Counted from the stretch's first letter, positions 50,256 to 59,504 are shown. The stretch: 64,000 bases of DNA from Paenibacillus pabuli (GCF_023101145.1 NZ_CP073714.1:434001-498000), one strand, 5' to 3'. Notes: generated from the sequence alone by a model not told the origin. Made by a program: numbers and translations.

Positions 50256-50846
50256 ATGAATCAGGTATTTCTGGATACAGCCGAGAAGCAATTTTTGTAT
50301 TACAAGCAGCTTGGGGAGAAGGCCATGGAGCAACTGGAATCGGAGCAGCTGTTTCAATCCTGGAATGAAGATGCAAACAGCATCGCGGTTATAGTGAAGC
50401 ATCTATGGGGCAACATGCTGTCCCGTTGGACGGATGTGCTGACAAGCGATGGAGAAAAGCCATGGCGTGAACGCGATGCGGAATTTGTGAATGATATTTC
50501 GACCCGCGAAGAGCTGGTTGCCAAATGGGAGGAAGGCTGGAACTGTCTGCTTGGGGCTATTCGTTCTTTTACACCGGAGCAGCTGTCTCATATCATATAC
50601 ATTCGCAATGAGGGACATACCGTCATGGAGGCCATCATTCGGCAGTTGGCGCATTATCCTTATCATGTGGGACAGATTATCTATGCAGCCAAAATACTCA
50701 AAGAAACCTCATGGGAGAGTCTTTCCATTCCGAGAAATGGTTCTGCTCAATATAATGGTGGCAAATTTGCCAAGCCAAAGGCCCGAAAACATTTTACAGA
50801 TGATGAATTACACATAGAAGAAGGTAAAGGTGATGAACAGCAATGA
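50256..50846 (+). CDS. DinB-like DUF1572 family protein
   Basis: A 196-residue four-helix DinB-like protein. Metal-binding histidines sit in SIAVIVKHLWGNMLSRWTD (His about 46), HIIYIRNEGHTVMEAI and LAHYPYHVGQI. Translation is likely from ATG at 50256 rather than GTG at 50250. It overlaps the histidine phosphatase gene by 4 nt. DinB-type proteins are metal-binding and sometimes thiol-transferases; the role here is unknown. Confidence 0.88.
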   Translation: MNQVFLDTAEKQFLYYKQLGEKAMEQLESEQLFQSWNEDANSIAVIVKHLWGNMLSRWTDVLTSDGEKPWRERDAEFVNDISTREELVAKWEEGWNCLLGAIRSFTPEQLSHIIYIRNEGHTVMEAIIRQLAHYPYHVGQIIYAAKILKETSWESLSIPRNGSAQYNGGKFAKPKARKHFTDDELHIEEGKGDEQQ

Positions 50847-51433
50847 CACAGATCGCATTGATTCGCCATGGAAGCACGGCGTGGAATAAAGAAAAACGTT
50901 CGCAGGGACAGACGGATAATCCGCTCGATCAGGAAGGGAGAGAACAGGCGTTATTGCTTGCTGAAAGACTGAGCGAGGAAACGTGGGATGCCATCTACGC
51001 AAGTGATCTGGAGCGTGCAAGTGAGACGGCTCGCATCATTGGCGACCGTTTGGGGATTCAGGAGATTCATTTGGACCCGAGGTTGCGTGAAATGGGTGGT
51101 GGGCAGGTGGAAGGTACGACTGAAGCGGAACGTGTAGCCAAATGGGGAGCAGATTGGAGTGGTCTCGATTTGGGCCGTGAGCTTGCGGAGGCAGGTACGA
51201 TTCGAGGCAGTGCTGCGATAGAAGATATTGTGCGCCATCATCCCCATGGAAGAGTGATCGTTGTCAGCCATGGCGCCATTCTCCGCAATACACTGCGAGG
51301 TCTGGTGCCTGAGCTTGATGTGAGCGCCAAACTGTCCAACACGTCGATCACTCGGATTTCTTGGGAAGCGGAGTCTTGGCAGTGTGAGCTATACAATTGC
51401 AGTATACATTTGGACTCCTCCAAGGAGCTGTGA
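50843..51433 (+). CDS. histidine phosphatase family protein
   Basis: A 196-residue phosphoglycerate mutase-like phosphatase. The catalytic RHG is in QIALIRHGSTAWNKEKR, the second His region is VIVVSHGAILRNTL, and the Glu proton donor is in LREMGGGQVEG. It overlaps the DinB-like gene by 4 nt. Such enzymes act on sugar phosphates or other small phosphates (for example alpha-ribazole phosphate); the substrate is unknown. Confidence 0.92.
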   Translation: MTQIALIRHGSTAWNKEKRSQGQTDNPLDQEGREQALLLAERLSEETWDAIYASDLERASETARIIGDRLGIQEIHLDPRLREMGGGQVEGTTEAERVAKWGADWSGLDLGRELAEAGTIRGSAAIEDIVRHHPHGRVIVVSHGAILRNTLRGLVPELDVSAKLSNTSITRISWEAESWQCELYNCSIHLDSSKEL

Positions 51434-51539
51434 TAGACGGAAGACGCAGAGCCCTTCCTCGCTGTGCGTTCACTTATTTTGCAGGCTTTGGAGAAGAAAA
51501 GATAAAGGAATGATAAACGCGTGACAAGGAGGGGACGGC

Positions 51540-52250
51540 ATGACTGAGCTGCCGTATTCATGGACTGAGGATGTGCTGTCTCCTCTGGGAGAAACAGGGG
51601 TTATGATCCGGTGTGGAGACACCATATCCGAATTGGTGCACCGGAGGGTAATGTCGGTATGTGCTTTGCTGGAAAAGAGACAACTACCGGGTATCATGGA
51701 GTGGTTACCTTCATTTGCATCGGTCACCCTATTCTATGATCCGTTAATCTCCCCGTATCACGAGGTATGTGAAATGCTGCTTCATGAGTTGAATAAGATG
51801 GAAGAGGTAACGCTGGGTCAACCCAGAACGATCATTATTCCTGTATGTTATGGTGGTGAATTCGGGCCTGACCTGGAATATGTCGCTGCTGAACATGGGC
51901 TTACGCCAGACGAGGTCATAGCCATTCACACTTCGGGGGATTACCTGGTTCACATGATCGGATTCGCGCCGGGTTTTCCTTATCTGGGTGGATTGTCGGA
52001 CAAGATCGCTACGCCCAGACGACCTACACCGCGGCTTCGGGTTGAAGCGGGAACGGTAGGCATTGGTGGCCAACAAACGGGAGTTTACCCGGTGACGACT
52101 CCCGGCGGATGGCAATGTATCGGTCGTACGCCGCTGGCGTTGTTTCGTCCAATGGAAGACCCGCCAAGTCTGCTCACAGCGGGTGATCGGGTTCGTTTTG
52201 CATCGATATCGCTGCAGGAGTATCTGGAACAGAAGGAGGGCGGACGATGA
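51540..52250 (+). CDS. pxpB: 5-oxoprolinase subunit B (KipI-like)
   Basis: A 236-residue subunit of the ATP-dependent 5-oxoprolinase PxpABC, related to KipI. It contains FASVTLFYDPLISPYHEVCE, the segment VHMIGFAPGFPYLGGL and VGIGGQQTGVYPVTTPGGWQCIGRT typical of the allophanate-hydrolase subunit 1 family. The ATG follows GGAGGGG. It overlaps pxpC by 4 nt and pxpC abuts pxpA, so all three are made together and clear the toxic metabolite 5-oxoproline. Confidence 0.92.
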   Translation: MTELPYSWTEDVLSPLGETGVMIRCGDTISELVHRRVMSVCALLEKRQLPGIMEWLPSFASVTLFYDPLISPYHEVCEMLLHELNKMEEVTLGQPRTIIIPVCYGGEFGPDLEYVAAEHGLTPDEVIAIHTSGDYLVHMIGFAPGFPYLGGLSDKIATPRRPTPRLRVEAGTVGIGGQQTGVYPVTTPGGWQCIGRTPLALFRPMEDPPSLLTAGDRVRFASISLQEYLEQKEGGR

Positions 52251-53272
52251 GTATTGAAGTCATTCGCCCAGGCCTGTTATCCACCGTTCAGGACGAAGGA
52301 AGGACGGGATTTCGCCGGTATGGAATTCATCCGGGCGGGGTTATGGATACCTTTGCAGCCAGAGCAGCCAATGTACTGGTTGGAAACTCTCGTGACGCGG
52401 CTGTGCTGGAGATGACGTTGACGGGACCGGAGCTGCATTTCTATGAAAGTCGGCTGATTTCTCTATGTGGTGCAGATCTAACGGCAACGGTGGATGCCCT
52501 TCCTGTTCCGCTGTGGCGTCCCGTTGTAGTGCTTGCAGGAAGTGTTCTGAGATTTGGCCGATGCTCTTCCGGTTTGCGTGCCTATATGGCGATTGCCGGG
52601 GGAATCGCAGTACCTGAGATCATGGGCAGTTGCAGCACAGACCTTAAGACAGGTTTTGGTGGGAATGAAGGACGTGCCCTGAAGGTGGGAGACAGGCTGT
52701 CTGAGGGAGAAGCTTCTTGGGAAGCGCAAGCGGCGTTGCATGCGTTGAGCGTAGAAGCTGAGAAGAACAACCGGCGGATGGGTGCCCCTGCCTGGTATTT
52801 GTCCAGCAGGGAGTGGCTTGCCTACCAGGCTGATCCTGTTATTCGTGTCATGCCGGGCAAAGACAGTGCTGTGTTTGATGAAGATAGCCTGGAGCGATTC
52901 CACAAAGAACGATATGTCATCTCTCCTCAATCGGATCGGATGGGGTATCGATTGGAGGGTGCAAAGCTGAAACTTCGCCAGCCGATGGATCGATTGTCTG
53001 AAGCGGTTACCTATGGCACGGTTCAGGTGCCGGCGGATGGTCAGCCCATCATATTGATGGCTGATCATCAGACCATCGGGGGCTATCCTGTGATTGCACA
53101 GGTGGCCCGAGTGGATTTACCTGTACTGGCACAGGCGCGGCCGGGGGGTCGGGTTGCTTTTGAACGGATTACATATCAAGAAGCACAGCAACTTTTCCTG
53201 GAACAGGAGTTGGGGTGGCGGCTAACTGATCAGTTGATTCGCAGGAGATTGACACGAATGGGGGACCGTTAA
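52247..53272 (+). CDS. pxpC: 5-oxoprolinase subunit C (KipA-like)
   Basis: A 341-residue biotin-dependent-carboxylase-like subunit (allophanate hydrolase subunit 2 family, KipA). It begins [20 protein letters not shown], followed by [30 protein letters not shown] and [12 protein letters not shown]. It overlaps pxpB by 4 nt. With PxpB it forms the catalytic core with PxpA for ATP-dependent opening of 5-oxoproline to glutamate. Confidence 0.92.
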   Translation: MSIEVIRPGLLSTVQDEGRTGFRRYGIHPGGVMDTFAARAANVLVGNSRDAAVLEMTLTGPELHFYESRLISLCGADLTATVDALPVPLWRPVVVLAGSVLRFGRCSSGLRAYMAIAGGIAVPEIMGSCSTDLKTGFGGNEGRALKVGDRLSEGEASWEAQAALHALSVEAEKNNRRMGAPAWYLSSREWLAYQADPVIRVMPGKDSAVFDEDSLERFHKERYVISPQSDRMGYRLEGAKLKLRQPMDRLSEAVTYGTVQVPADGQPIILMADHQTIGGYPVIAQVARVDLPVLAQARPGGRVAFERITYQEAQQLFLEQELGWRLTDQLIRRRLTRMGDR

Positions 53273-54039
53273 TGAACACGGTGGATATCAATTGTGACTT
53301 GGGTGAAAGTTACGGAGTGTATCAGATGGCGTCGGATGAGGCCATTCTGCCGCTGATTACTTCAGCCAACATCGCTTGTGGATTTCATGCGGGTGACCCG
53401 GCAACGATGCGGCAAACGGTGCAGCAAGCATTGGAGCACCAAGTCGCGATAGGTGCCCATCCCGGTCTGCCAGATTTGCAGGGGTTTGGCAGAAGACGGT
53501 TGGACATTACACCACGGGAAGCCTATGACATGGTCGTGTATCAAATGGGGGCGCTGGATGCTTTTGTCCGTTCATACGGGGGAAGTATGCATCATGTGAA
53601 GCCTCATGGAGCCTTGTATAACATGGCTGCTGAAGATGATCGACTCGCCGAGGGAATCGCGGAGGCCATTTATAAAGTACAACCGGAACTGTACCTCTAT
53701 GGCCTGGCCGGAAGTGCGTTGATACAGGCAGCGGATCGCATTGGGCTGCGCAGCGTAAGTGAAGTTTTTGCGGATCGGACCTATGGACCTGACGGGACAC
53801 TAACACCGCGCAGCCAGCCCGGGGCTGTCATTCAGCAGACGGAACAAGCTCTTGTTCAAGTGCTGCGCATGGTTAAAGAGGGAAGCGTTGTATCAACGGA
53901 AGGGACGCTCATACCCATTAAGGCAGAAACGCTCTGCATCCATGGCGACGGAGCGCATGCACTTGCTTTTGCCCAAGAGATCCGAGCATTGCTTGAATCT
54001 GAGGGAATTACCCTGTCTGCACCTGGAATTGCTAGATGA
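53272..54039 (+). CDS. pxpA: 5-oxoprolinase subunit A (LamB/YcsF family)
   Basis: A 255-residue LamB/YcsF-type subunit. It opens with [15 protein letters not shown] and has [29 protein letters not shown] and VKPHGALYN, the conserved His/Asp-rich positions of the family, then [11 protein letters not shown]. It abuts pxpC with a 1-nt overlap. It works with PxpB and PxpC. The set is complete in the order B-C-A. Confidence 0.93.
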   Translation: MNTVDINCDLGESYGVYQMASDEAILPLITSANIACGFHAGDPATMRQTVQQALEHQVAIGAHPGLPDLQGFGRRRLDITPREAYDMVVYQMGALDAFVRSYGGSMHHVKPHGALYNMAAEDDRLAEGIAEAIYKVQPELYLYGLAGSALIQAADRIGLRSVSEVFADRTYGPDGTLTPRSQPGAVIQQTEQALVQVLRMVKEGSVVSTEGTLIPIKAETLCIHGDGAHALAFAQEIRALLESEGITLSAPGIAR

Positions 54040-54104
54040 TTGCTAACAGCAGCAGAGGGCCAGAGGTCAAACTATACGAATTATGTAAGGAGTGAAAATA
54101 GAGC

Positions 54105-54563
54105 ATGAAACCGATACGTAATTCAGCAAAGGCCGTCATCGTACAGGATGGACGTCTGCTGGTGATCCGGTTGGAGGATCAATATGGTGACGCTTATGTT
54201 TTCCCTGGCGGAGGACAGGAGAAAGGCGAAGAACTCAAGGATGCCGTTGCCCGTGAATGTCTGGAGGAGATTGGACAGGCGGTGACTGTGGGAGAATTGC
54301 TGCATATCCGGGAGTATATCGGAAAAAATCACGAATTTGCCGAGTGGGATGCCGATGTGCACCAGGTTGAATTTTATTTTGAATGCAGATTAATTGATCC
54401 GAAAGCTACAATCTTTGAAGGCACCAGCCCGGACGATCATCAGGTAGCTGTAGAATGGATTCCTCTCGAAGAGCTGTCCCAGGTTCGTTTATATCCGAAA
54501 ACAATTGGTGAGTTGTTGCAGAAAAAGAATTCGTCACGCATTTACCTTGGGGATTTGAATTAA
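54105..54563 (+). CDS. Nudix hydrolase
   Basis: A 152-residue Nudix hydrolase. The Nudix box is complete: GGGQEKGEELKDAVARECLEE followed by IGQ, matching G-x5-E-x7-REUxEExGU. The upstream strand AKAVIVQDGRLLVIRL and C-terminal HHQVAVEWIPLEEL-like region (DDHQVAVEWIPLEEL) match the fold. It probably hydrolyses a nucleoside diphosphate derivative; the substrate is not defined. The ribosome site is AAGGAGTG. Confidence 0.92.
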   Translation: MKPIRNSAKAVIVQDGRLLVIRLEDQYGDAYVFPGGGQEKGEELKDAVARECLEEIGQAVTVGELLHIREYIGKNHEFAEWDADVHQVEFYFECRLIDPKATIFEGTSPDDHQVAVEWIPLEELSQVRLYPKTIGELLQKKNSSRIYLGDLN

Positions 54564-54628
54564 AACTATCACGTTTAAGAACGGGTTCATGGATTCACCA
54601 TAGATGAGGTGGGTACACTATAAGTACA

Positions 54629-54957
54629 GGCTTATATATAAAACCTTAATATAAGCGGAACCGAGAGTTACACGGGAACGAAGTGGACAGAAGCCTAATT
54701 AAGCGAAGCATTCTATCTAAACTTTGGCCTAGCATCTTAATTGGAAAAACTGTGGAAGTAGTGGAGGGGACGGAATCGATTCTGAAGAAGCGGCAGCGTT
54801 CGCCTTTATCCCCGGATTTTATCCTATGAAATAGGATTTCAAAAAAATCTGGGGATAACAGCGATCGAAAGAACGATCCGTACCCGTAACGGCTGCCCAC
54901 GCAGGTTGTCTGTCAGCGGAGTGCTTCTGTGTAATGATAGTTAGTTCAGCTTATATA
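54629..54957 (+). repeat. structured leader repeat, copy 3 (before the PPOX gene)
   Basis: A long copy filling most of the 420-nt spacer after the Nudix gene. In order on the plus strand: CTTATAT, GTTACACGGGAACGAAG, GGACAGAAGCC, then about 90 nt unique to this copy, CTGAAGAAGCGGCAGCG, TTCGCC, the stem TTATCCCCGGATTT with AATCTGGGGATAA, GCGATCGAAAGAAC, CTGTCAGCGGAGTG, GTGTAATG and AGTTCAGCTTATATA. The GTGTAA block lies 55 nt before the next start. Confidence 0.78.
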
Positions 54958-54983
54958 CCCCCAAATCGAAAGGAGCACCTCCC

Positions 54984-55400
54984 ATGAACCAGACTGAATT
55001 GGAACAAAACATTGTAAAAGCATTGGAAAACAACCCTTTTTGCAGTTTCTCCACGGTGGAGAACGGTAAACCAAAATCCCGCTATATGGCGCTTTTTAAC
55101 GATGGAATGAACATTCATCTGGCAACAAACCGTCGCACGCACAAGGTAGAGGAGCTGGAGAATAATCCAAACGTTAGCCTTTTGCTAGGTTATGAAGCGG
55201 GTGGCTCCAAGGAAGTGGTCGAGATTGAAGGAACGTGCGAAGTGACGAAAAATGAAGGTTTACGCGAACAGGTATGGAATGATGAGCTAAAAGCCTGGTT
55301 TGACGGCCCGAACGATCCCAATTACGTCATTCTGGACATTACCCCACATCGGATTGAATACACTGGCAAAGATCATGAGCATCAAGTGTGGGAGCAGTAA
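54984..55400 (+). CDS. pyridoxamine 5'-phosphate oxidase-fold protein
   Basis: A 138-residue flavin-binding split-barrel protein of the PNPOx-like general stress protein 26 group. It has FCSFSTVENGKPKSRYMALF and NRRTHKVEELENNPNVSLLLGY followed by VVEIEGTCEVT; the end has VILDITPHRIEYTG. FMN or F420-like binding is expected; substrate unknown. The ATG follows AAAGGAGC. It lies directly behind the structured leader repeat copy 3. Confidence 0.9.
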   Translation: MNQTELEQNIVKALENNPFCSFSTVENGKPKSRYMALFNDGMNIHLATNRRTHKVEELENNPNVSLLLGYEAGGSKEVVEIEGTCEVTKNEGLREQVWNDELKAWFDGPNDPNYVILDITPHRIEYTGKDHEHQVWEQ

Positions 55401-55468
55401 TTTCAATATGAAAATTACCTTTTCAGAGTGGAAGGCATTGCCCCTACCATTCCGAAAAGACATAGCCG

Positions 55469-55502
55469 ACCGTGAACGCCAGAAGGCTTCACGGTTTTTT
55501 GA
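55469..55502 (+). terminator. terminator of the PPOX-fold gene
   Basis: ACCGTGAA pairs with TTCACGGT around an 11-nt loop, followed by TTTTTT. Confidence 0.85.
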
Positions 55503-55878
55503 TATGAACGAATTCAGCTAATATGGATATAGATGTTAGCCGCATGTAATATACGTTTTTAACAGCCTGTGTAAACTGTTTTCATCCAAAAACATGCAAA
55601 AAATGTCGAAATCACGCATGATATTGTAAACTGGGTCTGATATGTGCGGATAACGTAAAAAATAATGCTTTTCAATGGTTGAACATTGCGTTATGATTTG
55701 GAATGTAAACGATACGCACAGATATGAATAGATGTTCATGTGAGATAAACTAACCTGGAATTCTGAACCATACGCTCAGAAAATCAGTACGCACAACCCA
55801 TGGGATCTTTCACATTTCTGCGCTTATTCGTTTGCTCATTAATGCATGATTCAATGTACATAACCGGGAGGGGTTATT
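55503..55878. other. gene-free stretch upstream of the nucleotidase gene
   Basis: About 375 nt without a supportable ORF. It should hold the nucleotidase promoter. TATGAT at about 55692-55697 with TTTCAA 16 nt upstream is the best box pair but is weak. No regulator site was recognised. Several short frames lack ribosome sites. Confidence 0.35.
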
Positions 55879-58137
55879 TTGAGAAAGAGTAAAAAAGTAT
55901 TATCAAGCCTGACTGCCGCTTTCGTTGCATTAAACGTGCTTGCGGTATTTCCGGTACCTGTATCGGCTGCGGACGCTACCAAGGTTAAATTGCGGATCAT
56001 GGAAACAACGGACATTCACGACAATCTGATTAACTATGACTACTATTCTGACAAAGAGACAGATCAGTATGGTCTGGCGAAGACGGCTACGCTGATCAAA
56101 AAAGCCCGTGACGAAGCCAAAAACAGCCTGCTGTTCGACAACGGTGACCTGATTCAGGGGAACCCGCTTGGGGATTATGTAGCGAAAATTGATCCACTCA
56201 AAAAGGGTGAGACTCACCCTGTATATAAAGCGATGAACCTGCTCGATTATGATGCAGGAAACATCGGTAACCATGAATTTAACTATGGACTGGATTTCCT
56301 CGACATGACGCTGGAAGGTGCGAACTTCCCTTACATTAATGCCAATGTATATGTAGATGACGGCGATGATGATGAGACGAATGACAAGAACTACTTTACC
56401 CCGTATAAAATTCTGGACAAAAAAGTGACCGACGAGAGTGGCAAAGAGCACACCATCAAGGTGGGTGTCATCGGATTTGTACCGCCGCAAGTTATGCAGT
56501 GGGACAGTGCTAATCTGGAAGGCAAAGTCATTGCCAAAGACATTATCGCTACTGCGAAAAAATTCATCCCACAAATGAAGGCTGAAGGTGCCGACATTAT
56601 TGTGGCTATTCCTCACTCCGGTTTTGAAGATATCCCGCAAACGGATCTGATGGAAAACTCGGTATTGTATCTGAGCCAGGTTGAAGGCATTAATGCCATT
56701 CTGTTCGGACATGCCCACAAAGTATTCCCGAGCGCTGATTTTGCCGGTAAAAAAGGTGTGGATCTTGAAAAAGGTACAATTAATGGTGTTCCTTCCGTTG
56801 AACCAGGTTTCTGGGGTGACCACCTCGGTATTATCGATCTGGACCTTGAACTGGTAGACGGCAAATGGAAAGTGGCAGACTCCAAAGTGGAGGCACGCCC
56901 TATCTATGACACAGCCAACAAAAAAGCTTTGGTAGATGCTGATCAAGAGATCGTTGATGCAGTTCATGACGAACATGAAGGTACACTTGAATATGTGCGT
57001 GGCCCAGTTGGCGAAACGACAGCCCCAATCAACAGCTTCTTTGCACTGGTTCAGGATGATCCATCCATTCAGATCGTAACGAATGCACAGAAATGGTATG
57101 TTGAAAAACATATGCAAGGAACAGAATATGAAGATATTCCTGTATTGTCTGCAGGAGCTCCGTTCAAAGCAGGCGGACGTTCAGGTGCTTCATATTACAC
57201 AAATATCCCTAAAGGCACCATTGCGATCAAAAACGTAGCTGACTTGTACGTGTATCCAAATACGGTACATGCCGTGTTGGTTAACGGCGCTGAGCTGAAA
57301 GAATGGTTGGAGTGGTCTGCAGGACAATTCAACCAGATTGATCCGGCTAAAGGCGGGCAGCAACAGTTGGTCAATATGGACTTCCCAACGTATAACTTTG
57401 ATGTTATCGATGGTGTTACGTACCAAATTGATGTAACTCAACCAGCGAAATACGATAGCAAAGCAACGATTGTGAATGCATCGGCTAACCGGATTAAAGA
57501 CCTGAGCTTCAATGGTAAACCGGTTGATCCGGCACAAAAATTCATCGTGGCAACAAATAACTACCGTGCTTCTTCGTCCAAACTTGCTAACCCGGACGGT
57601 AAACGTATCGTCTTGGCTGCACCGGATGAGAACCGTCAAGTGATCATTGATTACATCCGTGAGAACAAAACGATTAACCCGACAGCAGACGGCAACTGGT
57701 CACTTGCACCAATTAAGCCTTCTGCAGGTGTAACGGCAGCTGCACTCAACGATCTTGAAGTGGTGTTCGCATCTTCCCCGGATGCCAAAGCATTGGTTGA
57801 AGCGAACCCGGCGATGTCCTTCATTGGGACTAACAAAGACGGTTTTGCTGAGTATGGCTTGAAATTGACAGGAGAAGCAGCGACGACTCCAGAAACAGGT
57901 ACGGAGCCTGCTCCGACGCCTACGAAGCCAGACCCGACTCCAACTAAACCTACGACCAAGCCACAGCCTGAGAAGCCGACAACTGGCAAAGTGGTATATG
58001 TGGTGAAAAAGGGAGATAATCTCTACCGCATTGGCTTGAAATACGGTGTGGACTGGCGCAAACTGGTTTCCGCAAACAAAATTACAAATGTGCACAATCT
58101 TAAAGTTGGACAGAAAATCGTAATTCCCGCTTCTTAA
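55879..58137 (+). CDS. cpdB: 2',3'-cyclic-nucleotide 2'-phosphodiesterase/3'-nucleotidase with LysM
   Basis: A 752-residue exported enzyme. The signal peptide (about 1-31) ends VSAADA. The metallophosphatase domain has METTDIHDN (dimetal DxH), FDNGDLIQGNPLGDY, GNIGNHEFNYG, VAIPHSGFE and LFGHAHKVFPS. The C-terminal nucleotidase domain (about 395-600) follows, then a Pro/Thr-rich linker (about 674-702) and one LysM domain (YVVKKGDNLYRIGLKYG to KIVIP) for peptidoglycan binding. Start is TTG after GGGAGGGG. It salvages extracellular cyclic nucleotides; wall attachment by LysM replaces an LPXTG anchor. Confidence 0.93.
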   Translation: MRKSKKVLSSLTAAFVALNVLAVFPVPVSAADATKVKLRIMETTDIHDNLINYDYYSDKETDQYGLAKTATLIKKARDEAKNSLLFDNGDLIQGNPLGDYVAKIDPLKKGETHPVYKAMNLLDYDAGNIGNHEFNYGLDFLDMTLEGANFPYINANVYVDDGDDDETNDKNYFTPYKILDKKVTDESGKEHTIKVGVIGFVPPQVMQWDSANLEGKVIAKDIIATAKKFIPQMKAEGADIIVAIPHSGFEDIPQTDLMENSVLYLSQVEGINAILFGHAHKVFPSADFAGKKGVDLEKGTINGVPSVEPGFWGDHLGIIDLDLELVDGKWKVADSKVEARPIYDTANKKALVDADQEIVDAVHDEHEGTLEYVRGPVGETTAPINSFFALVQDDPSIQIVTNAQKWYVEKHMQGTEYEDIPVLSAGAPFKAGGRSGASYYTNIPKGTIAIKNVADLYVYPNTVHAVLVNGAELKEWLEWSAGQFNQIDPAKGGQQQLVNMDFPTYNFDVIDGVTYQIDVTQPAKYDSKATIVNASANRIKDLSFNGKPVDPAQKFIVATNNYRASSSKLANPDGKRIVLAAPDENRQVIIDYIRENKTINPTADGNWSLAPIKPSAGVTAAALNDLEVVFASSPDAKALVEANPAMSFIGTNKDGFAEYGLKLTGEAATTPETGTEPAPTPTKPDPTPTKPTTKPQPEKPTTGKVVYVVKKGDNLYRIGLKYGVDWRKLVSANKITNVHNLKVGQKIVIPAS

Positions 58138-58159
58138 GATAAATAAGCGGAAAATGAAG

Positions 58160-58189
58160 ACCGACAGTCATCAGACTGTCGGTTTTTTT
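58160..58189 (+). terminator. terminator of cpdB
   Basis: GACCGACAGTC and GACTGTCGGT form a perfect stem over ATCA, followed by seven T. Confidence 0.93.
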
Positions 58190-58349
58190 CATGCTAAGTG
58201 CTACGAAATGCATCAGTAACCGTCGTGGTTGAAGTCATCAAAACAGTAGAGATTAATTTGAAGACCCATGCTATAATATTTACAAACTTTGGGTATATAA
58301 CAATTAAACATTAATTAGATAGAATCATAAACTGGCAAGGGGGTTCTAC

Positions 58350-59393
58350 ATGAATTGCAGCGGCTGCAGTCCAATTCATCCTATAGAGGATCAAGGTACC
58401 CTGTATATGCGTCCCATTTCCCCCGCTTTGCTGGAAGCACTGCAAAGGCAGGGAAGACATGTTGAACATTCGGATGAACTCATCTGGATGCATTTTTTGA
58501 ATCTTGAATCTGTACAGCGTTGTATTGAGGATATTCTCAGGATTGAATCAACACTGCCGGATAAGTTAACGGTTCAGGTCACTCCATTGTATGGCCAGGC
58601 AGATGCAAATGGTTGGATCAGTCTCTCCATGCAGGAAGCTCGCCTCAAACATGCTGATCTGGTTTCCATTATCCTAGAACATCAATTCAGCAGTTATATG
58701 CAGCCGATCGTAGATGCATCACAGCAGATTATCGGGTTTGAATTTTTACTTCGTCCTGCTGAACAGGGTAGACCCTTCAGTGTATATGAATTATTTGAAG
58801 TTGCACGTGACACGGGATTGCATTCTTTTCTGGATCGGACAGCACGTATTGCTGCCATCGAGACAAGCGCTGTTCTTTTGCCCCAGGGTGTCAAACGTTT
58901 CGTGAATTTCCTGCCTTCCTCTATCTATAACCCCGAATATTGCCTTACGCACACGTTTGAGACGATTGAGCGCCTTTCGCTAGACCCTAAAGATTTTGTG
59001 TTTGAAGTGGTGGAAACGGAACAGATTCAGCATATGTCCATCTTGCAGCATATTTTTAAGGTGTATCGTTCTCATGGAATGTCGGTTGCCTTGGATGATG
59101 TTGGGGCTGGATTCTCGACAATCGAAGTGATGAATCGGCTGGAGCCGGATTTTGTCAAAATAGATCGGAGTCTCATTGATCATTGTGATCATGATTTGAA
59201 CAAACAGCAGCAAATTATTGATATTGTTGAGATGTCGCGTCGATTCGGCGGGCGGGTACTTGCCGAGGGTATTGAACGAATTGAGGAATTTGAATTTTGT
59301 CGATCGGTGGGTATTGAGTTGGCACAAGGGTATTATTTTGGTAAGCCAACCGCATATCCGCCACAAGGTCCCTACGGAAGAACCTCTGCGTGA
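58350..59393 (+). CDS. EAL-domain cyclic-di-GMP phosphodiesterase-like protein
   Basis: A 347-residue protein with an N-terminal ~105-residue unknown region (MNCSGCSPIHP start with a Cys pair) and an EAL domain (about 110-335). The EAL signature is degenerate (GFEFLLRP instead of xEALxR, Glu kept), but VNFLPSSIYNP-like Asn, VFEVVETE (Glu), VALDDVGAGFS (DD), DFVKID (Lys), LAEGIE (Glu) and ELAQGYYFG are all present. It probably hydrolyses or at least binds cyclic-di-GMP. It follows cpdB after a terminator and precedes the chemoreceptor. Confidence 0.88.
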   Translation: MNCSGCSPIHPIEDQGTLYMRPISPALLEALQRQGRHVEHSDELIWMHFLNLESVQRCIEDILRIESTLPDKLTVQVTPLYGQADANGWISLSMQEARLKHADLVSIILEHQFSSYMQPIVDASQQIIGFEFLLRPAEQGRPFSVYELFEVARDTGLHSFLDRTARIAAIETSAVLLPQGVKRFVNFLPSSIYNPEYCLTHTFETIERLSLDPKDFVFEVVETEQIQHMSILQHIFKVYRSHGMSVALDDVGAGFSTIEVMNRLEPDFVKIDRSLIDHCDHDLNKQQQIIDIVEMSRRFGGRVLAEGIERIEEFEFCRSVGIELAQGYYFGKPTAYPPQGPYGRTSA

Positions 59394-59417
59394 ATGCAAT
59401 ATAATATAGTCGTACCA

Positions 59418-59450
59418 CAAGTCACTTCGCATGATCGGAGTGGCTTGTTT
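59418..59450 (+). terminator. terminator of the EAL gene
   Basis: CAAGTCACTTCG pairs with CGGAGTGGCTTG (three G-T pairs) with a short T-rich tail. Confidence 0.65.
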
Positions 59451-59476
59451 GACATGCCATGAAAAAACTTTCCAAT

Positions 59477-59504
59477 CAAATAAATACGCTCATCCAGCCG
59501 ATAT
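59477..59504 (+). promoter_or_regulatory. sigma-D-like promoter of the chemoreceptor
   Basis: An exact GCCGATAT (59497-59504) matches the sigma-D -10 consensus; CAAAT lies 15-16 nt upstream as a -35 (consensus TAAA-N15). Chemoreceptors are classic sigma-D targets. The same -10 octamer precedes the GGDEF/HD-GYP gene at 16.9 kb. Confidence 0.6.

Noticed and set aside
55409..55522. 37-codon frame after the PPOX-fold gene.
   Set aside because: It contains the strong terminator stem and lacks a ribosome site.
55930..57117. 395-codon minus-strand frame antisense to cpdB.
   Set aside because: Shadow frame with unusual composition and no domain; the plus-strand nucleotidase is complete.
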